A stretch of DNA of 38,217 bases, from NCBI GenBank assembly GCA_944331935.1, contig CALVIV010000010.1, positions 1-38,217 on the forward strand, in the 5' to 3' direction. Both the position numbers and the translations under genes were made by a program. Source of the stretch: an uncultured Bacilli bacterium. GTDB taxonomy: Bacteria; Bacillota_I; Bacilli_A; RF39; UBA660. Below, one piece after another: positions 9,263 through 16,525 of the stretch; position 1 is the first letter of the stretch; each line of letters starts with the position of its first letter. A model generated the notes under the pieces. That model was not told the origin of the DNA. It ran no database searches and saw only the letters and a program-made list of their open reading frames with translations.

Positions 9263-9308
9263 TTAAACTTTATTATTATTTAGTAGTAATATGATGTTTA
9301 ATTTTTTT
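9263..9308 (+). terminator. Terminator of the RT-OLD operon
   Basis: Outer arms TTAAAC (9263-9268) and GTTTAA (9296-9301) enclose ATTATTA (9272-9278) paired with TAGTAAT (9284-9290, one G-U). A run of seven T follows at 9302-9308. The stem is AT-rich, so strength is moderate. Confidence 0.55.
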
Positions 9309-9329
9309 AATTTAATATAGTGTTATTTT

Positions 9330-9379
9330 TAGGAACCCAAAAGTTCTCACAAAAAATTAGGTACCCAGCTAGGTACCCA
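9330..9379. repeat. Three short repeats TAGG(A/T)ACCCA
   Basis: TAGGAACCCA (9330-9339), TAGGTACCCA (9358-9367) and TAGGTACCCA (9370-9379) lie in the spacer after the defence operon. The last two place two GGTACC palindromes 12 bases apart. The 9238-9572 spacer otherwise holds only two terminators and the next promoter. The repeats could be a protein-binding site or a recombination end of the accessory block. Confidence 0.5.
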
Positions 9380-9495
9380 AAGTATTAAAAATAGTCATTA
9401 TATAGTTAAAAGTGAATATTAATAAAAATCTTATTTTATAAGGAATTATACAATATTTATAAACTTGCATGACTAATTTTATTTGACCCCCTGAA

Positions 9496-9521
9496 GAGAG
9501 CCTTATGGCTCTCGCTTTTTT
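9496..9521 (+). terminator. Strong Rho-independent terminator
   Basis: GAGAGCC (9496-9502) pairs with GGCTCTC (9507-9513) over a TTAT loop, followed by GC and six T. It separates the repeats at 9330-9379 from the zeta-toxin gene. Confidence 0.85.
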
Positions 9522-9523
9522 GT

Positions 9524-9551
9524 TTGTATTTAATTAATTGTGTAGTATAAT
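9524..9551 (+). promoter_or_regulatory. Promoter of the zeta-toxin gene
   Basis: TTGTAT (9524-9529), 16-base spacer, perfect TATAAT (9546-9551), placed between the terminator at 9496-9521 and the start codon at 9573, which has an AAGGAGGG ribosome site. Confidence 0.6.
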
Positions 9552-9572
9552 ATAGTTAAATAAGGAGGGTTA

Positions 9573-10439
9573 ATGTTGGAAAACAAAACATTAAAAGATA
9601 ATATTGAAAAATATAAATTATCCGAAGAGGAGCATAGAATAGTTTTAGAACAGATTAAAGAAAAATTATTTGTAAAAAAGCCTCATCAAAATAATCCATC
9701 TATTATGTTTGTAGTTGGACAACCTGGTTGTGGTAAAACAATATTTATAGGGAGTACAAATTTTTCTAATTATATAATTATTAATTCTGATGATTATCGT
9801 AAATATCATAAGTATTCTAAAGAAATATTGGATAAATATCCAACGGATTATGCAACATTTACAAATTTTGATGCCCATTTATGGGGAGATGAACTATTTT
9901 CTTATGCTATACAAAATAATTATTCTGTGTTGCGGGAGAAAGCTCCAACTGATTATAGTTTAATAGACTTAATAAGTACTATACCTAATAATTATGATAT
10001 TGTTATAAATATAGTAGTAAGAGGAAATTTATCAAGTTTACTTGCAACAAGGGAAAGATATGAAAAAGAGATATTATCAAGTAGAACTGCAAAATTATCA
10101 AATATAGATACTCATAATAAGTGCTATGAATTATTACCTAATTTTATTTTAAAATGTCTGTTACTTGGGGTAAAAGTTAATTATATTATACCAGTAGATA
10201 GAGAGTTTAAAACTATTTCTGTAAATACTGATAATTATTTATCTTTATTGCAAGACTTAAGAGATAATAGTAATGTGAAAACTTGTCTTAATTATGATGT
10301 AAGAATAAATAATATTAAAAGTGATATGATAAATAGAGATGCTCCTAAAGAACAATTTGTTGAGCTTGAAAAGATAGAAAATGAATTTATTAAATATGCG
10401 ATAGATAATGATATAAATAAAGAAAAGAGTTTATATTAA
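9573..10439 (+). CDS. Zeta-toxin family kinase, no antitoxin seen
   Basis: A 288-residue P-loop kinase. GQPGCGKT lies at about residues 50-57, followed by INSDDYRKYHKYSKEI (a D-x-x-R-x-x-H arrangement like the substrate aspartate region of zeta/PezT), then FDAHLWGDELFSYAIQ and SVLREKAPTDYS in the place of the zeta FIEGT segment. Zeta toxins phosphorylate UDP-N-acetylglucosamine and so block cell-wall synthesis. The usual epsilon/PezA antitoxin gene is not upstream: the 335 bases before this gene hold only terminators, repeats and a promoter. It has its own TATAAT promoter and an AAGGAGGG ribosome site. The next gene, a broken NUDIX hydrolase, starts 19 bases on. It may be a harmless kinase of the same fold or a solitary toxin. 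Confidence 0.75.
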   Translation: MLENKTLKDNIEKYKLSEEEHRIVLEQIKEKLFVKKPHQNNPSIMFVVGQPGCGKTIFIGSTNFSNYIIINSDDYRKYHKYSKEILDKYPTDYATFTNFDAHLWGDELFSYAIQNNYSVLREKAPTDYSLIDLISTIPNNYDIVINIVVRGNLSSLLATRERYEKEILSSRTAKLSNIDTHNKCYELLPNFILKCLLLGVKVNYIIPVDREFKTISVNTDNYLSLLQDLRDNSNVKTCLNYDVRINNIKSDMINRDAPKEQFVELEKIENEFIKYAIDNDINKEKSLY

Positions 10440-10458
10440 ATAGAATGGTGATTATTAT

Positions 10459-10947
10459 ATGCGTGAAAGTATAAAAATTAAAACGGATGATTATAATTTT
10501 AAGTTTAGAGTATCAGGTTTAATTATAAAAGATAATAAGCTTTTGTTAGTTGATATGGATGATAGTGGATTTCTTTGTTTACCTGGAGGTTATGTAGAGT
10601 TAGGTGAAACAACAGAAGTTGCAGTTAAACGAGAATTGTTAGAAGAAGTAGGAAAAAAGTTTGATATTAGTGAATATTTAGGTGTTGTAGAAAATTATTT
10701 TATAAATAAATACTCTAAAAAAATTCATGAAATATCTTTCTATTATTTAATGACTCCTATAGAAAATATAGGGACAAATAATTTTACTATAGTATAAAAT
10801 GATAAAGGTCATAAAATAAAATTAGACTTTAAGTGGATTGATTTAAAAGAAATAAATAATTATGATATTAGACCTAGTTTTATTAAACAAATTTTAAATA
10901 AAGAAAATCTCAAATTCAATCATTTGATTTTTAATGGATTGGATTAA
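10459..10947 (+). pseudogene. NUDIX hydrolase gene interrupted by one in-frame TAA
   Basis: The NUDIX box is intact (GGYVELGETTEVAVKRELLE then EVG, about residues 42-64), so the enzyme would hydrolyse a nucleoside-diphosphate-linked substrate. The frame stops at TAA 10795-10797 after 112 residues. The same frame then continues without a shift for 49 more codons to TAA at 10945-10947. The continuation (NDKGHKIKLDFKWIDLKEI, then RPSFIKQIL) is a normal NUDIX C-terminal strand and helix. A single base change, for example GAA to TAA, explains this. The shortened protein keeps the catalytic box but loses a core strand and the last helix. It follows the zeta-like gene by 19 bases and was probably co-transcribed with it. 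Confidence 0.85.
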
Positions 10948-11017
10948 TTAGACTAATATTTATAGTAAATTTGTCTTTTTTTGTAAAATGATTTTTTCTC
11001 AAAATGTAAAATAAAAA

Positions 11018-11046
11018 TTGCTTTTTTTGTAAAATAATGATATGAT
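11018..11046 (+). promoter_or_regulatory. Promoter of the first DUF4143 ATPase gene
   Basis: TTGCTT (11018-11023), 17-base spacer, TATGAT (11041-11046), 24 bases before the ATG at 11071. The stretch CTTTTTTTGTAAAAT occurs twice, near 10976 and 11021. Confidence 0.6.
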
Positions 11047-11070
11047 TATTGTGTGAAGAGGAGGCAAAGT

Positions 11071-12330
11071 ATGGAATATTTACCAAGAGTTGTGGATAAA
11101 GAGATAGATGAACTTATGGAAATTATGGGGGCTGTATTAATAGAAGGATGTAAATGGTGTGGAAAATCTACTACAGGATTTCATCATGCAAAAAGTATAA
11201 TAGAGTTTCAAAACCCAGATAGAAAACAGGAATATGATAAGATAAAAAATACTAAACCATCTTTGTTTCTTAACGGTGAAAAACCTAGAATGTTTGATGA
11301 GTGGCAAATGTATCCTGTTGTCTGGGATTCAATTAGAACAGATGTTGATCATACAGGATTAAAAGGTCAATATATACTTACTGGTTCGGCAAAACCAAGT
11401 GAAGGAGAAACAATGCATACTGGAACAGGGAGAATATCAAGAGTATTAATGAGACCAATGAGTTTATTTGAATCAAAAGAGTCAACTGGTGAGGTTTCTT
11501 TTAGTGATATATTAGATGGGAAAGATATATCTGGTGTATCACAATTATCTTTAGAAGATTTAGCTAGTATTATTGTTAGAGGTGGTTGGCCTGCATCTAT
11601 TGAAATTAAAAGTGATGCTAAATATAGATTTGCTAAAGAATATGTGAAGTCTTTAATACATGAAGAAGTAAAAAAAGTAGATGGTGTAGAAAGAAATCCT
11701 GAAAAGATGCAAAATGTATTAAGAAGTCTTGCGAGAAATATTTCAACACAAGTTTCTAACTCTACTATAGAAGGTGATGTTAGAAATAGTTTTGATGATG
11801 ATATATCTAGGCCTACATTAACTGACTATTTAAATACATTAGAAAAACTATTTGTTATAGAAGATGTTAATGCTACTAATTTGAATTTTAGAAGTAAATA
11901 TGCCATAAGAACAAAACCTAAAAAGTATTTTGTAGATCCTTCTATTGCAACTGCCATTCTTGATATAAAGCCTAAAGATTTAATTAATGACTTAAATACA
12001 TTTGGCCTTATGTTTGAATCATTATGTATAAGAGATTTAAAAATATATACAGAAAGTTTTGGTGGAGATATAACCTTTTATCGTGATGAAAAAGACTTTG
12101 AAGTAGATGCGATTTTAAGAACAAGTAGTGGTAAATGGGGAGCGATAGAAATAAAACTTGGGGCAGGTTATATCGATGAAGCTGCAAATAACCTTTTAAA
12201 ATTTAAAGATCGAGTTGATATAAAAAAATGTGGCGAGCCATCATTCTTAATGGTGCTAACAGGGACTGATTATTCTTATAAACGTGAAGATGGTGTTTAT
12301 GTCGTATCAATTGGAACTTTAAAGAATTAA
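11071..12330 (+). CDS. AAA ATPase with C-terminal DUF4143 nuclease-like domain
   Basis: The start is ATG 11071, 8 bases after GAGGAGG; a GTG at 11053 would put the ribosome site inside the gene. The 419-residue protein has Walker A GCKWCGKS (26-33), a Walker B-like PRMFDEWQ near 75, and a sensor-like ILTGSAKP near 103-110. The C-terminal third has GLMFESLCIRDL and DFEVDAIL followed by WGAIEIKLG, the E-x-K pattern of PD-(D/E)XK folds. This is the AAA_14/DUF4143 family, abundant in gut bacteria and of unproven function. A second, shorter family member is at 27815-29017. It has its own promoter and stands alone; a long hairpin terminator follows at 12386. Confidence 0.85.
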   Translation: MEYLPRVVDKEIDELMEIMGAVLIEGCKWCGKSTTGFHHAKSIIEFQNPDRKQEYDKIKNTKPSLFLNGEKPRMFDEWQMYPVVWDSIRTDVDHTGLKGQYILTGSAKPSEGETMHTGTGRISRVLMRPMSLFESKESTGEVSFSDILDGKDISGVSQLSLEDLASIIVRGGWPASIEIKSDAKYRFAKEYVKSLIHEEVKKVDGVERNPEKMQNVLRSLARNISTQVSNSTIEGDVRNSFDDDISRPTLTDYLNTLEKLFVIEDVNATNLNFRSKYAIRTKPKKYFVDPSIATAILDIKPKDLINDLNTFGLMFESLCIRDLKIYTESFGGDITFYRDEKDFEVDAILRTSSGKWGAIEIKLGAGYIDEAANNLLKFKDRVDIKKCGEPSFLMVLTGTDYSYKREDGVYVVSIGTLKN

Positions 12331-12385
12331 TGACTTTAAATGATGATATTGATTTTGCATAGCTTTTATAGTGCTATTTATTATT

Positions 12386-12448
12386 GACATATGAATTTTA
12401 CTTTCTTTTTTGTCAAAAAGATATTATAGATTATTCATATGTCTTTTT
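12386..12448 (+). terminator. Long hairpin terminator after the DUF4143 gene
   Basis: Perfect 11-bp arms GACATATGAAT (12386-12396) and ATTCATATGTC (12433-12443) enclose an inner stem TCTTTTT (12404-12410)/AAAAAGA (12415-12421). Five T follow. It insulates the riboswitch transcript from upstream reading. Confidence 0.7.
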
Positions 12449-12498
12449 CTGTATTGAACTGTTGCACTTCAAATTTAAATTAACAATTACAAGAATCA

Positions 12499-12527
12499 TT
12501 GACAAAGGTTAATGCATATGATAATAT
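12499..12527 (+). promoter_or_regulatory. Strong promoter of the riboswitch/P-type ATPase unit
   Basis: Perfect TTGACA (12499-12504), 17-base spacer, TAATAT (12522-12527) with a TG extension at 12519-12520. Transcription would start near 12534, about 30 bases before the aptamer. Confidence 0.8.
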
Positions 12528-12565
12528 GACAATAACTCTTTGCACTGCATATATACTACAGTACA

Positions 12566-12646
12566 AACTGAACAGACCGTGATATAAATCATGGAGTCGG
12601 GTCACTTATAGTGACAGTGGAATATACACCCACGGGACAGTAGTTA
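12566..12646 (+). ncRNA. NiCo (czcD) riboswitch aptamer
   Basis: The stretch carries the conserved series of the czcD/NiCo aptamer in order: AACTGAACAG, a stem GTGAT/ATCAT, GGAGTCGGGTCAC, a small loop, GTGACAGTGG, a stem TGG/CCCAC, and CGGGACAGTAGTT. From memory, known NiCo aptamers show the same series (AACUGAGCAGG, GCCGGGCUGC, GGCAACAG, GUGGGACAGUU). The RNA binds Co2+, Ni2+ or, by later work, Fe2+ cooperatively. The 3' part of the aptamer overlaps the left arm of a terminator (12627-12673), which predicts an ON switch: metal stabilises the aptamer, the terminator cannot form, and the efflux gene is read. The 3' side of P1 has two extra bases compared with a perfect pairing. Identification is by conserved motifs, not a covariance search. 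Confidence 0.85.
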
Positions 12647-12673
12647 CTAATACTGACTAGTGGGTGTTTTTTT
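12627..12673 (+). terminator. Expression-platform terminator of the NiCo riboswitch
   Basis: CACCCAC (12627-12633) pairs with GTGGGTG (12660-12666); inside, CAGTA pairs with TACTG; seven T follow at 12667-12673. The left arm and inner stem use bases of the aptamer's GGGACAG segment, so the two folds exclude each other. Confidence 0.85.
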
Positions 12674-12727
12674 GTTCAAAATTACAAATTTAGTGGTAAA
12701 GGGTTATCTAAATTATAGGAGGTATTT

Positions 12728-15205
12728 ATGAAAGATAACAAAAAAGATTTATTAAAAAACTTTGTGGGATTAACTAGGGAAGAAGTTATTAACTCAAAAG
12801 AAAAATATGGAGTAAATAAATTAGAAGAGAAGAAAAAACAACCACTAATTTTGAAGATACTTAGTATATTTAAAGAACCAATGTTTCTTCTTCTAATTAT
12901 TGCTGCTAGTATTTATTTTATTGTTGGTGAGTATAGAGATGGAATAATTATGTTGATATTTGTATTAGCAATCTGTCTTATAGAATATATTCAAGAAACT
13001 AAAACTGATAAAGCTTTGGAAGAGTTAAATAAACTATCAGCTTTAAATGTTAAAGTAATAAGAGAAGGAAAAGAAGAAGTTATTTCTAGTGAAGAAGTTG
13101 TAGTAGGAGATATTGTTTTACTAGAAGAAGGAGATAGTGTTCCTGCAGATGGTAAGCTTTTATATACTCAGAGTTTAGGTGTTAATGAATCATCTTTAAC
13201 AGGAGAGTCTTTAGTTGTTTATAAGAATTGTAAAGAAGATAAAGATAATCATTTTAAGTTAAATATGTGTTATTCTGGGACAAATGTAACAAATGGTTTA
13301 GGAGTTATAGAAATAGTATCGGTTGGTAAAAATACTGAGTTTGGACGTATTGGAGAATCATTAAAGGAAATAGAAAAAGAAAGAACTCCTCTTGAAAAAC
13401 AGATAAATAAGTTAGTATTTATTTGTACGATAATTAGTTTTATTGTGTTTCTTTTAACTATAGTAATAAATTATATTAATCATCCAGAATTAGTTTTTTC
13501 TAAAAGAATTATTGAAGCGATTTTAGCAGGTGTTACTATTGCTATGGCAACTATTCCAGAAGAAATACCTGTAGTCTTAACTGTCTTTTTAGCGATGGGA
13601 GCTTGGGATTTGACTAAGAAAAAGACTATTACAAGAAATATGAAAACAATAGAAACTTTAGGGGCTGTAAATGTTTTATGTACTGATAAGACAGGAACAT
13701 TAACAGAAAATAAAATGAAGGTTCAAGATGTATATGAATATAGTGATACTTTTTTAGAAACTTCTTATTTATCATGTCCTCTTGTCGCTTATGATCCAAT
13801 GGAGATTGCTATAAAAGAGTATTGTAAATTAAAAAATGATATTAACTATGGTGAAAAGATTACTAAAGAATATGCTTTTACACCAGAGACTAAAATGACA
13901 GGTCAAGTATGGGATAATAAGTTATTATGTGTAAAAGGTGCATATGAAAGTGTTTTACCACTATGTAATTTAGATAAGAAAAAAAATGAAGAAATAAAAA
14001 AGAAAATAGATGAATATTCTAATGAAGGCTTTAGAGTTTTATCAGTAGCAAGAAATAATAGTTTAAAAAATATTCCTAATAGTTTGTTTGAGGTTAAATT
14101 AACTTTTGAAGGATTAATTGCTTTATATGATCCACCTCGTTTTGGTGTAAAAACATCATTAAGTGAGTGTTATTCTGCAGGAGTTAGAGTAATTATGATA
14201 ACAGGTGATAATGGTGAGACTGCTAAAGGTATTGCTAAGAAAATAAATCTTGCTAATTATGATGAAGTTATTACCGGTAATGAATTAGAAAATATGTCAG
14301 ATGAAGAATTATTTGAAAAAGCTAAGACTGTTAATATCTTTGCAAGAGTATATCCTAATCATAAGATGAGAATAGTTAATGCTTTACAAAAAGATAATAA
14401 GATTGTAGCGATGACTGGAGATGGGGTTAATGATGCTCCGGCTTTAAAGAAAGCGAATGTAGGTATTGCTATGGGAAAAAGAGGTACTAATGTTGCTAAA
14501 GAATCTGCTGATTTAATTTTATTAGATGATAATTTTAATACTATTGTTAAAGCAATTGAAAATGGTAGGACGATATATCATAATATAAGAAAAGCTATCT
14601 CTTATGTAATTGCTATTCATATACCTATAGCTTTGTTATCTTTATTTGTACCAGTATTTAAACTTCCAACTTTATTACTTCCTATTCATGTTATGTTACT
14701 TGAATTATTAATTGATCCAACTTCTTCAATTGTTTTTCAAAGAATAAAACCTTCTTCGGATATTATGCAGGAAAAGCCAAGAAATATAAACGAAGCAATT
14801 TTGAATTTAAAAAATGCTATTAGTAGTATTTCTCAAGGTCTATTAATCTTTCTAGTAGTATTTATAACTTATTTTCTTTTAATTCATAATAATATTAATA
14901 CTAATTTATCAATAACAGTTGCTTATGCAATTTTAGTATTATCTATTATGCTTATTACCTATCAGTTAAGAGGTAATGACTTTACTTTAAAAGCATTTGT
15001 TAAGAGTTTTAAAGATAAAGTATCTTTAATTGTTAATCTGGGAGTTATTATTGGCTTAACTATGTTTGTTTATGTTCCTTTCTTTAATACTGTTGCCAAT
15101 ACAATGCCATTAGAACTAAAATGGTGGCTTCTTATAATTGGTTTAGTGTTATTAGCAATATTACCTTTTGATATATTTAAAGTTATAAATAAAAGAAAGA
15201 AGTAA
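12728..15205 (+). CDS. P-type metal-efflux ATPase (P2-like), riboswitch-controlled
   Basis: An 825-residue membrane pump that moves cations out of the cell at the cost of ATP. Actuator TGES is at 158-161, PEEIP in M4 at 277-281, phosphorylation site DKTGT from D320, and hinge MTGDGVND at 562-569. About ten membrane segments are visible (pairs near 55-95 and 235-285, six after about 620). The order resembles Ca2+-type P2 ATPases, but M4 reads PEEIP rather than PEGLP, and M6 reads ELLIDPTSS. The cytosine-rich heavy-metal N-terminus and CPC motif of P1B pumps are absent. The NiCo riboswitch upstream implies Co2+, Ni2+ or Fe2+ as cargo, overriding a calcium label. The ribosome site AGGAGG is 8 bases before the ATG. 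Single-gene transcript ending at 15225-15246. Confidence 0.9.
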   Translation: MKDNKKDLLKNFVGLTREEVINSKEKYGVNKLEEKKKQPLILKILSIFKEPMFLLLIIAASIYFIVGEYRDGIIMLIFVLAICLIEYIQETKTDKALEELNKLSALNVKVIREGKEEVISSEEVVVGDIVLLEEGDSVPADGKLLYTQSLGVNESSLTGESLVVYKNCKEDKDNHFKLNMCYSGTNVTNGLGVIEIVSVGKNTEFGRIGESLKEIEKERTPLEKQINKLVFICTIISFIVFLLTIVINYINHPELVFSKRIIEAILAGVTIAMATIPEEIPVVLTVFLAMGAWDLTKKKTITRNMKTIETLGAVNVLCTDKTGTLTENKMKVQDVYEYSDTFLETSYLSCPLVAYDPMEIAIKEYCKLKNDINYGEKITKEYAFTPETKMTGQVWDNKLLCVKGAYESVLPLCNLDKKKNEEIKKKIDEYSNEGFRVLSVARNNSLKNIPNSLFEVKLTFEGLIALYDPPRFGVKTSLSECYSAGVRVIMITGDNGETAKGIAKKINLANYDEVITGNELENMSDEELFEKAKTVNIFARVYPNHKMRIVNALQKDNKIVAMTGDGVNDAPALKKANVGIAMGKRGTNVAKESADLILLDDNFNTIVKAIENGRTIYHNIRKAISYVIAIHIPIALLSLFVPVFKLPTLLLPIHVMLLELLIDPTSSIVFQRIKPSSDIMQEKPRNINEAILNLKNAISSISQGLLIFLVVFITYFLLIHNNINTNLSITVAYAILVLSIMLITYQLRGNDFTLKAFVKSFKDKVSLIVNLGVIIGLTMFVYVPFFNTVANTMPLELKWWLLIIGLVLLAILPFDIFKVINKRKK

Positions 15206-15224
15206 TTAAATAGTTTTATTTATT

Positions 15225-15246
15225 AAGAGGGCTTTAGACCCTTTTT
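15225..15246 (+). terminator. Terminator after the P-type ATPase gene
   Basis: AAGAGGG (15225-15231) pairs with CCCTTTT (15239-15245) with one G-T pair, within a T run. Confidence 0.7.
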
Positions 15247-15399
15247 CTATTTAATTAATGCTACTTAAAGGAGAAATTAATGGTAGAGCGAATGAATATA
15301 TGATAAATATAAATGCTTGTAAAAAATAATTTGATAAATTTATATATTGCTATAAAAAGGTATTATTTGTTATATTTAGTAGGAAAAAAAATTTTTTGA

Positions 15400-15408
15400 T
15401 GGTATAAT
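15400..15408 (+). promoter_or_regulatory. Extended -10 promoter of the type IIS restriction operon
   Basis: TGGTATAAT (TATAAT 15403-15408) lies 35 bases before the first methyltransferase ATG. The -35 region is poor. No controller (C) protein gene is present. Confidence 0.5.
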
Positions 15409-15442
15409 TAATTTGAAGATATATATTTTAGAAGGTGATAAT

Positions 15443-16525
15443 ATGTTAAGAGTTTTTGAAGCATTTTCTGGTGTTGGTGCACAACGTATGGCATTAAGAA
15501 ATTTAAAAGAAGACTATAGAATAGTTGCAACTTGCGATATTGACGAAACTGCTATTCTTGCATATTATTATACTCATGGTAATAATAAGAAAAGTAGAAA
15601 AAAATATGATGATCCAAAGAAGAGAAAATTTATAATTGATAGGGGAATTGGAAATAAAAATAAAATTTTAAAAATGGGATCTGATTCTTTGGATGTATTA
15701 TTTAATGCAGTGGATGTATGCAATAATTTAGGAGATATTACTAAGTTAGATGTAAATAAAATACCGGATCATGATTTATTTACATATTCATTTCCTTGCC
15801 AGGATATATCATCAGTTGGTACTAAGAAAGGTTTAGATGCTGGAAGTGGCACTAGAAGTTCTTTACTATGGGAATGTCAAAAAATTATAGAAAGTAAAAA
15901 ACCAAAATATTTATTGTTGGAAAACGTAAAAAATTTAACTACTGGGAAAAATAAGAAAAACTTTCATGATTGGCTTGATTATTTAGATGACCAAGGATAT
16001 ACTAATTATTGGAAAATTTTTGATGCTAAAGATTATGGAATCCCACAACGAAGACCACGTGTTATTGTTGTATCAAAATATGGAGAATGCAATACTAATT
16101 TAGTGAAAGATAATGATGTGTTAGTTAGCAAAAATATAGAGGATATTATAGATTTTAATGAAAAGGATTGGAAAAAATTTGTACCAAAATCTAAAGTTAG
16201 AGGATCTGTTAAGAATAAACATTATGCTTTTTTAGATGATCGTGATTGGAAATTAAATGGTGTGATGATTGGAAAATATTGTTCAACACAAAGAGCTGGA
16301 AGAACAGGATTAAAGATAATAAAAAATGAAAATGGTCAACTATTTGAAAGAAAATTAAATGCATTAGAATGCTGTAGATTAATGGGATATGATGATTCTG
16401 ATTATTATAATATGAAGAACGGTAATTTAACTGATGGGCAAATAATGAAAATATGTGGTAATTCTATAGTTGTTAATGTCTTAATGAATGTTTTTAAAAA
16501 CATATATGAGGAGGAGAACTTATGA
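15443..16525 (+). CDS. DNA (cytosine-5) methyltransferase 1 of a type IIS system
   Basis: The ATG at 15443 follows AGAAGGTGAT and begins directly with motif I (FEAFSGVGAQ, residues 5-14); a TTG 30 bases upstream lacks a ribosome site. The 360-residue enzyme has the catalytic PCQ (C119), the ENV motif (160-162), QRRPR (motif VIII) near 199 and a C-terminal GNSIVVNVL (motif X). It transfers methyl from S-adenosylmethionine to C5 of cytosine. Between motif I and PCQ it carries an unusually lysine-rich insertion (about 47-75). Its TGA overlaps the ATG of the second methyltransferase (ATGA, 16522-16525). Two different m5C enzymes beside one nuclease suggest each protects one strand of an asymmetric site. 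Confidence 0.92.
   Translation: MLRVFEAFSGVGAQRMALRNLKEDYRIVATCDIDETAILAYYYTHGNNKKSRKKYDDPKKRKFIIDRGIGNKNKILKMGSDSLDVLFNAVDVCNNLGDITKLDVNKIPDHDLFTYSFPCQDISSVGTKKGLDAGSGTRSSLLWECQKIIESKKPKYLLLENVKNLTTGKNKKNFHDWLDYLDDQGYTNYWKIFDAKDYGIPQRRPRVIVVSKYGECNTNLVKDNDVLVSKNIEDIIDFNEKDWKKFVPKSKVRGSVKNKHYAFLDDRDWKLNGVMIGKYCSTQRAGRTGLKIIKNENGQLFERKLNALECCRLMGYDDSDYYNMKNGNLTDGQIMKICGNSIVVNVLMNVFKNIYEEENL

Noticed and set aside
9383-9484. Minus-strand 34-codon hydrophobic frame near the 11-base shared word, as a second toxin peptide
   Set aside because: The G-rich segment is about 16 bases from the ATG, too far for a ribosome site, and no promoter pair like that at 37735-38046 is present.
15281-15304. Seven-codon frame after AAAGGAG (MVERMNI)
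   Set aside because: Although the ribosome site is good, seven codons with no conserved context cannot be defended as a gene.
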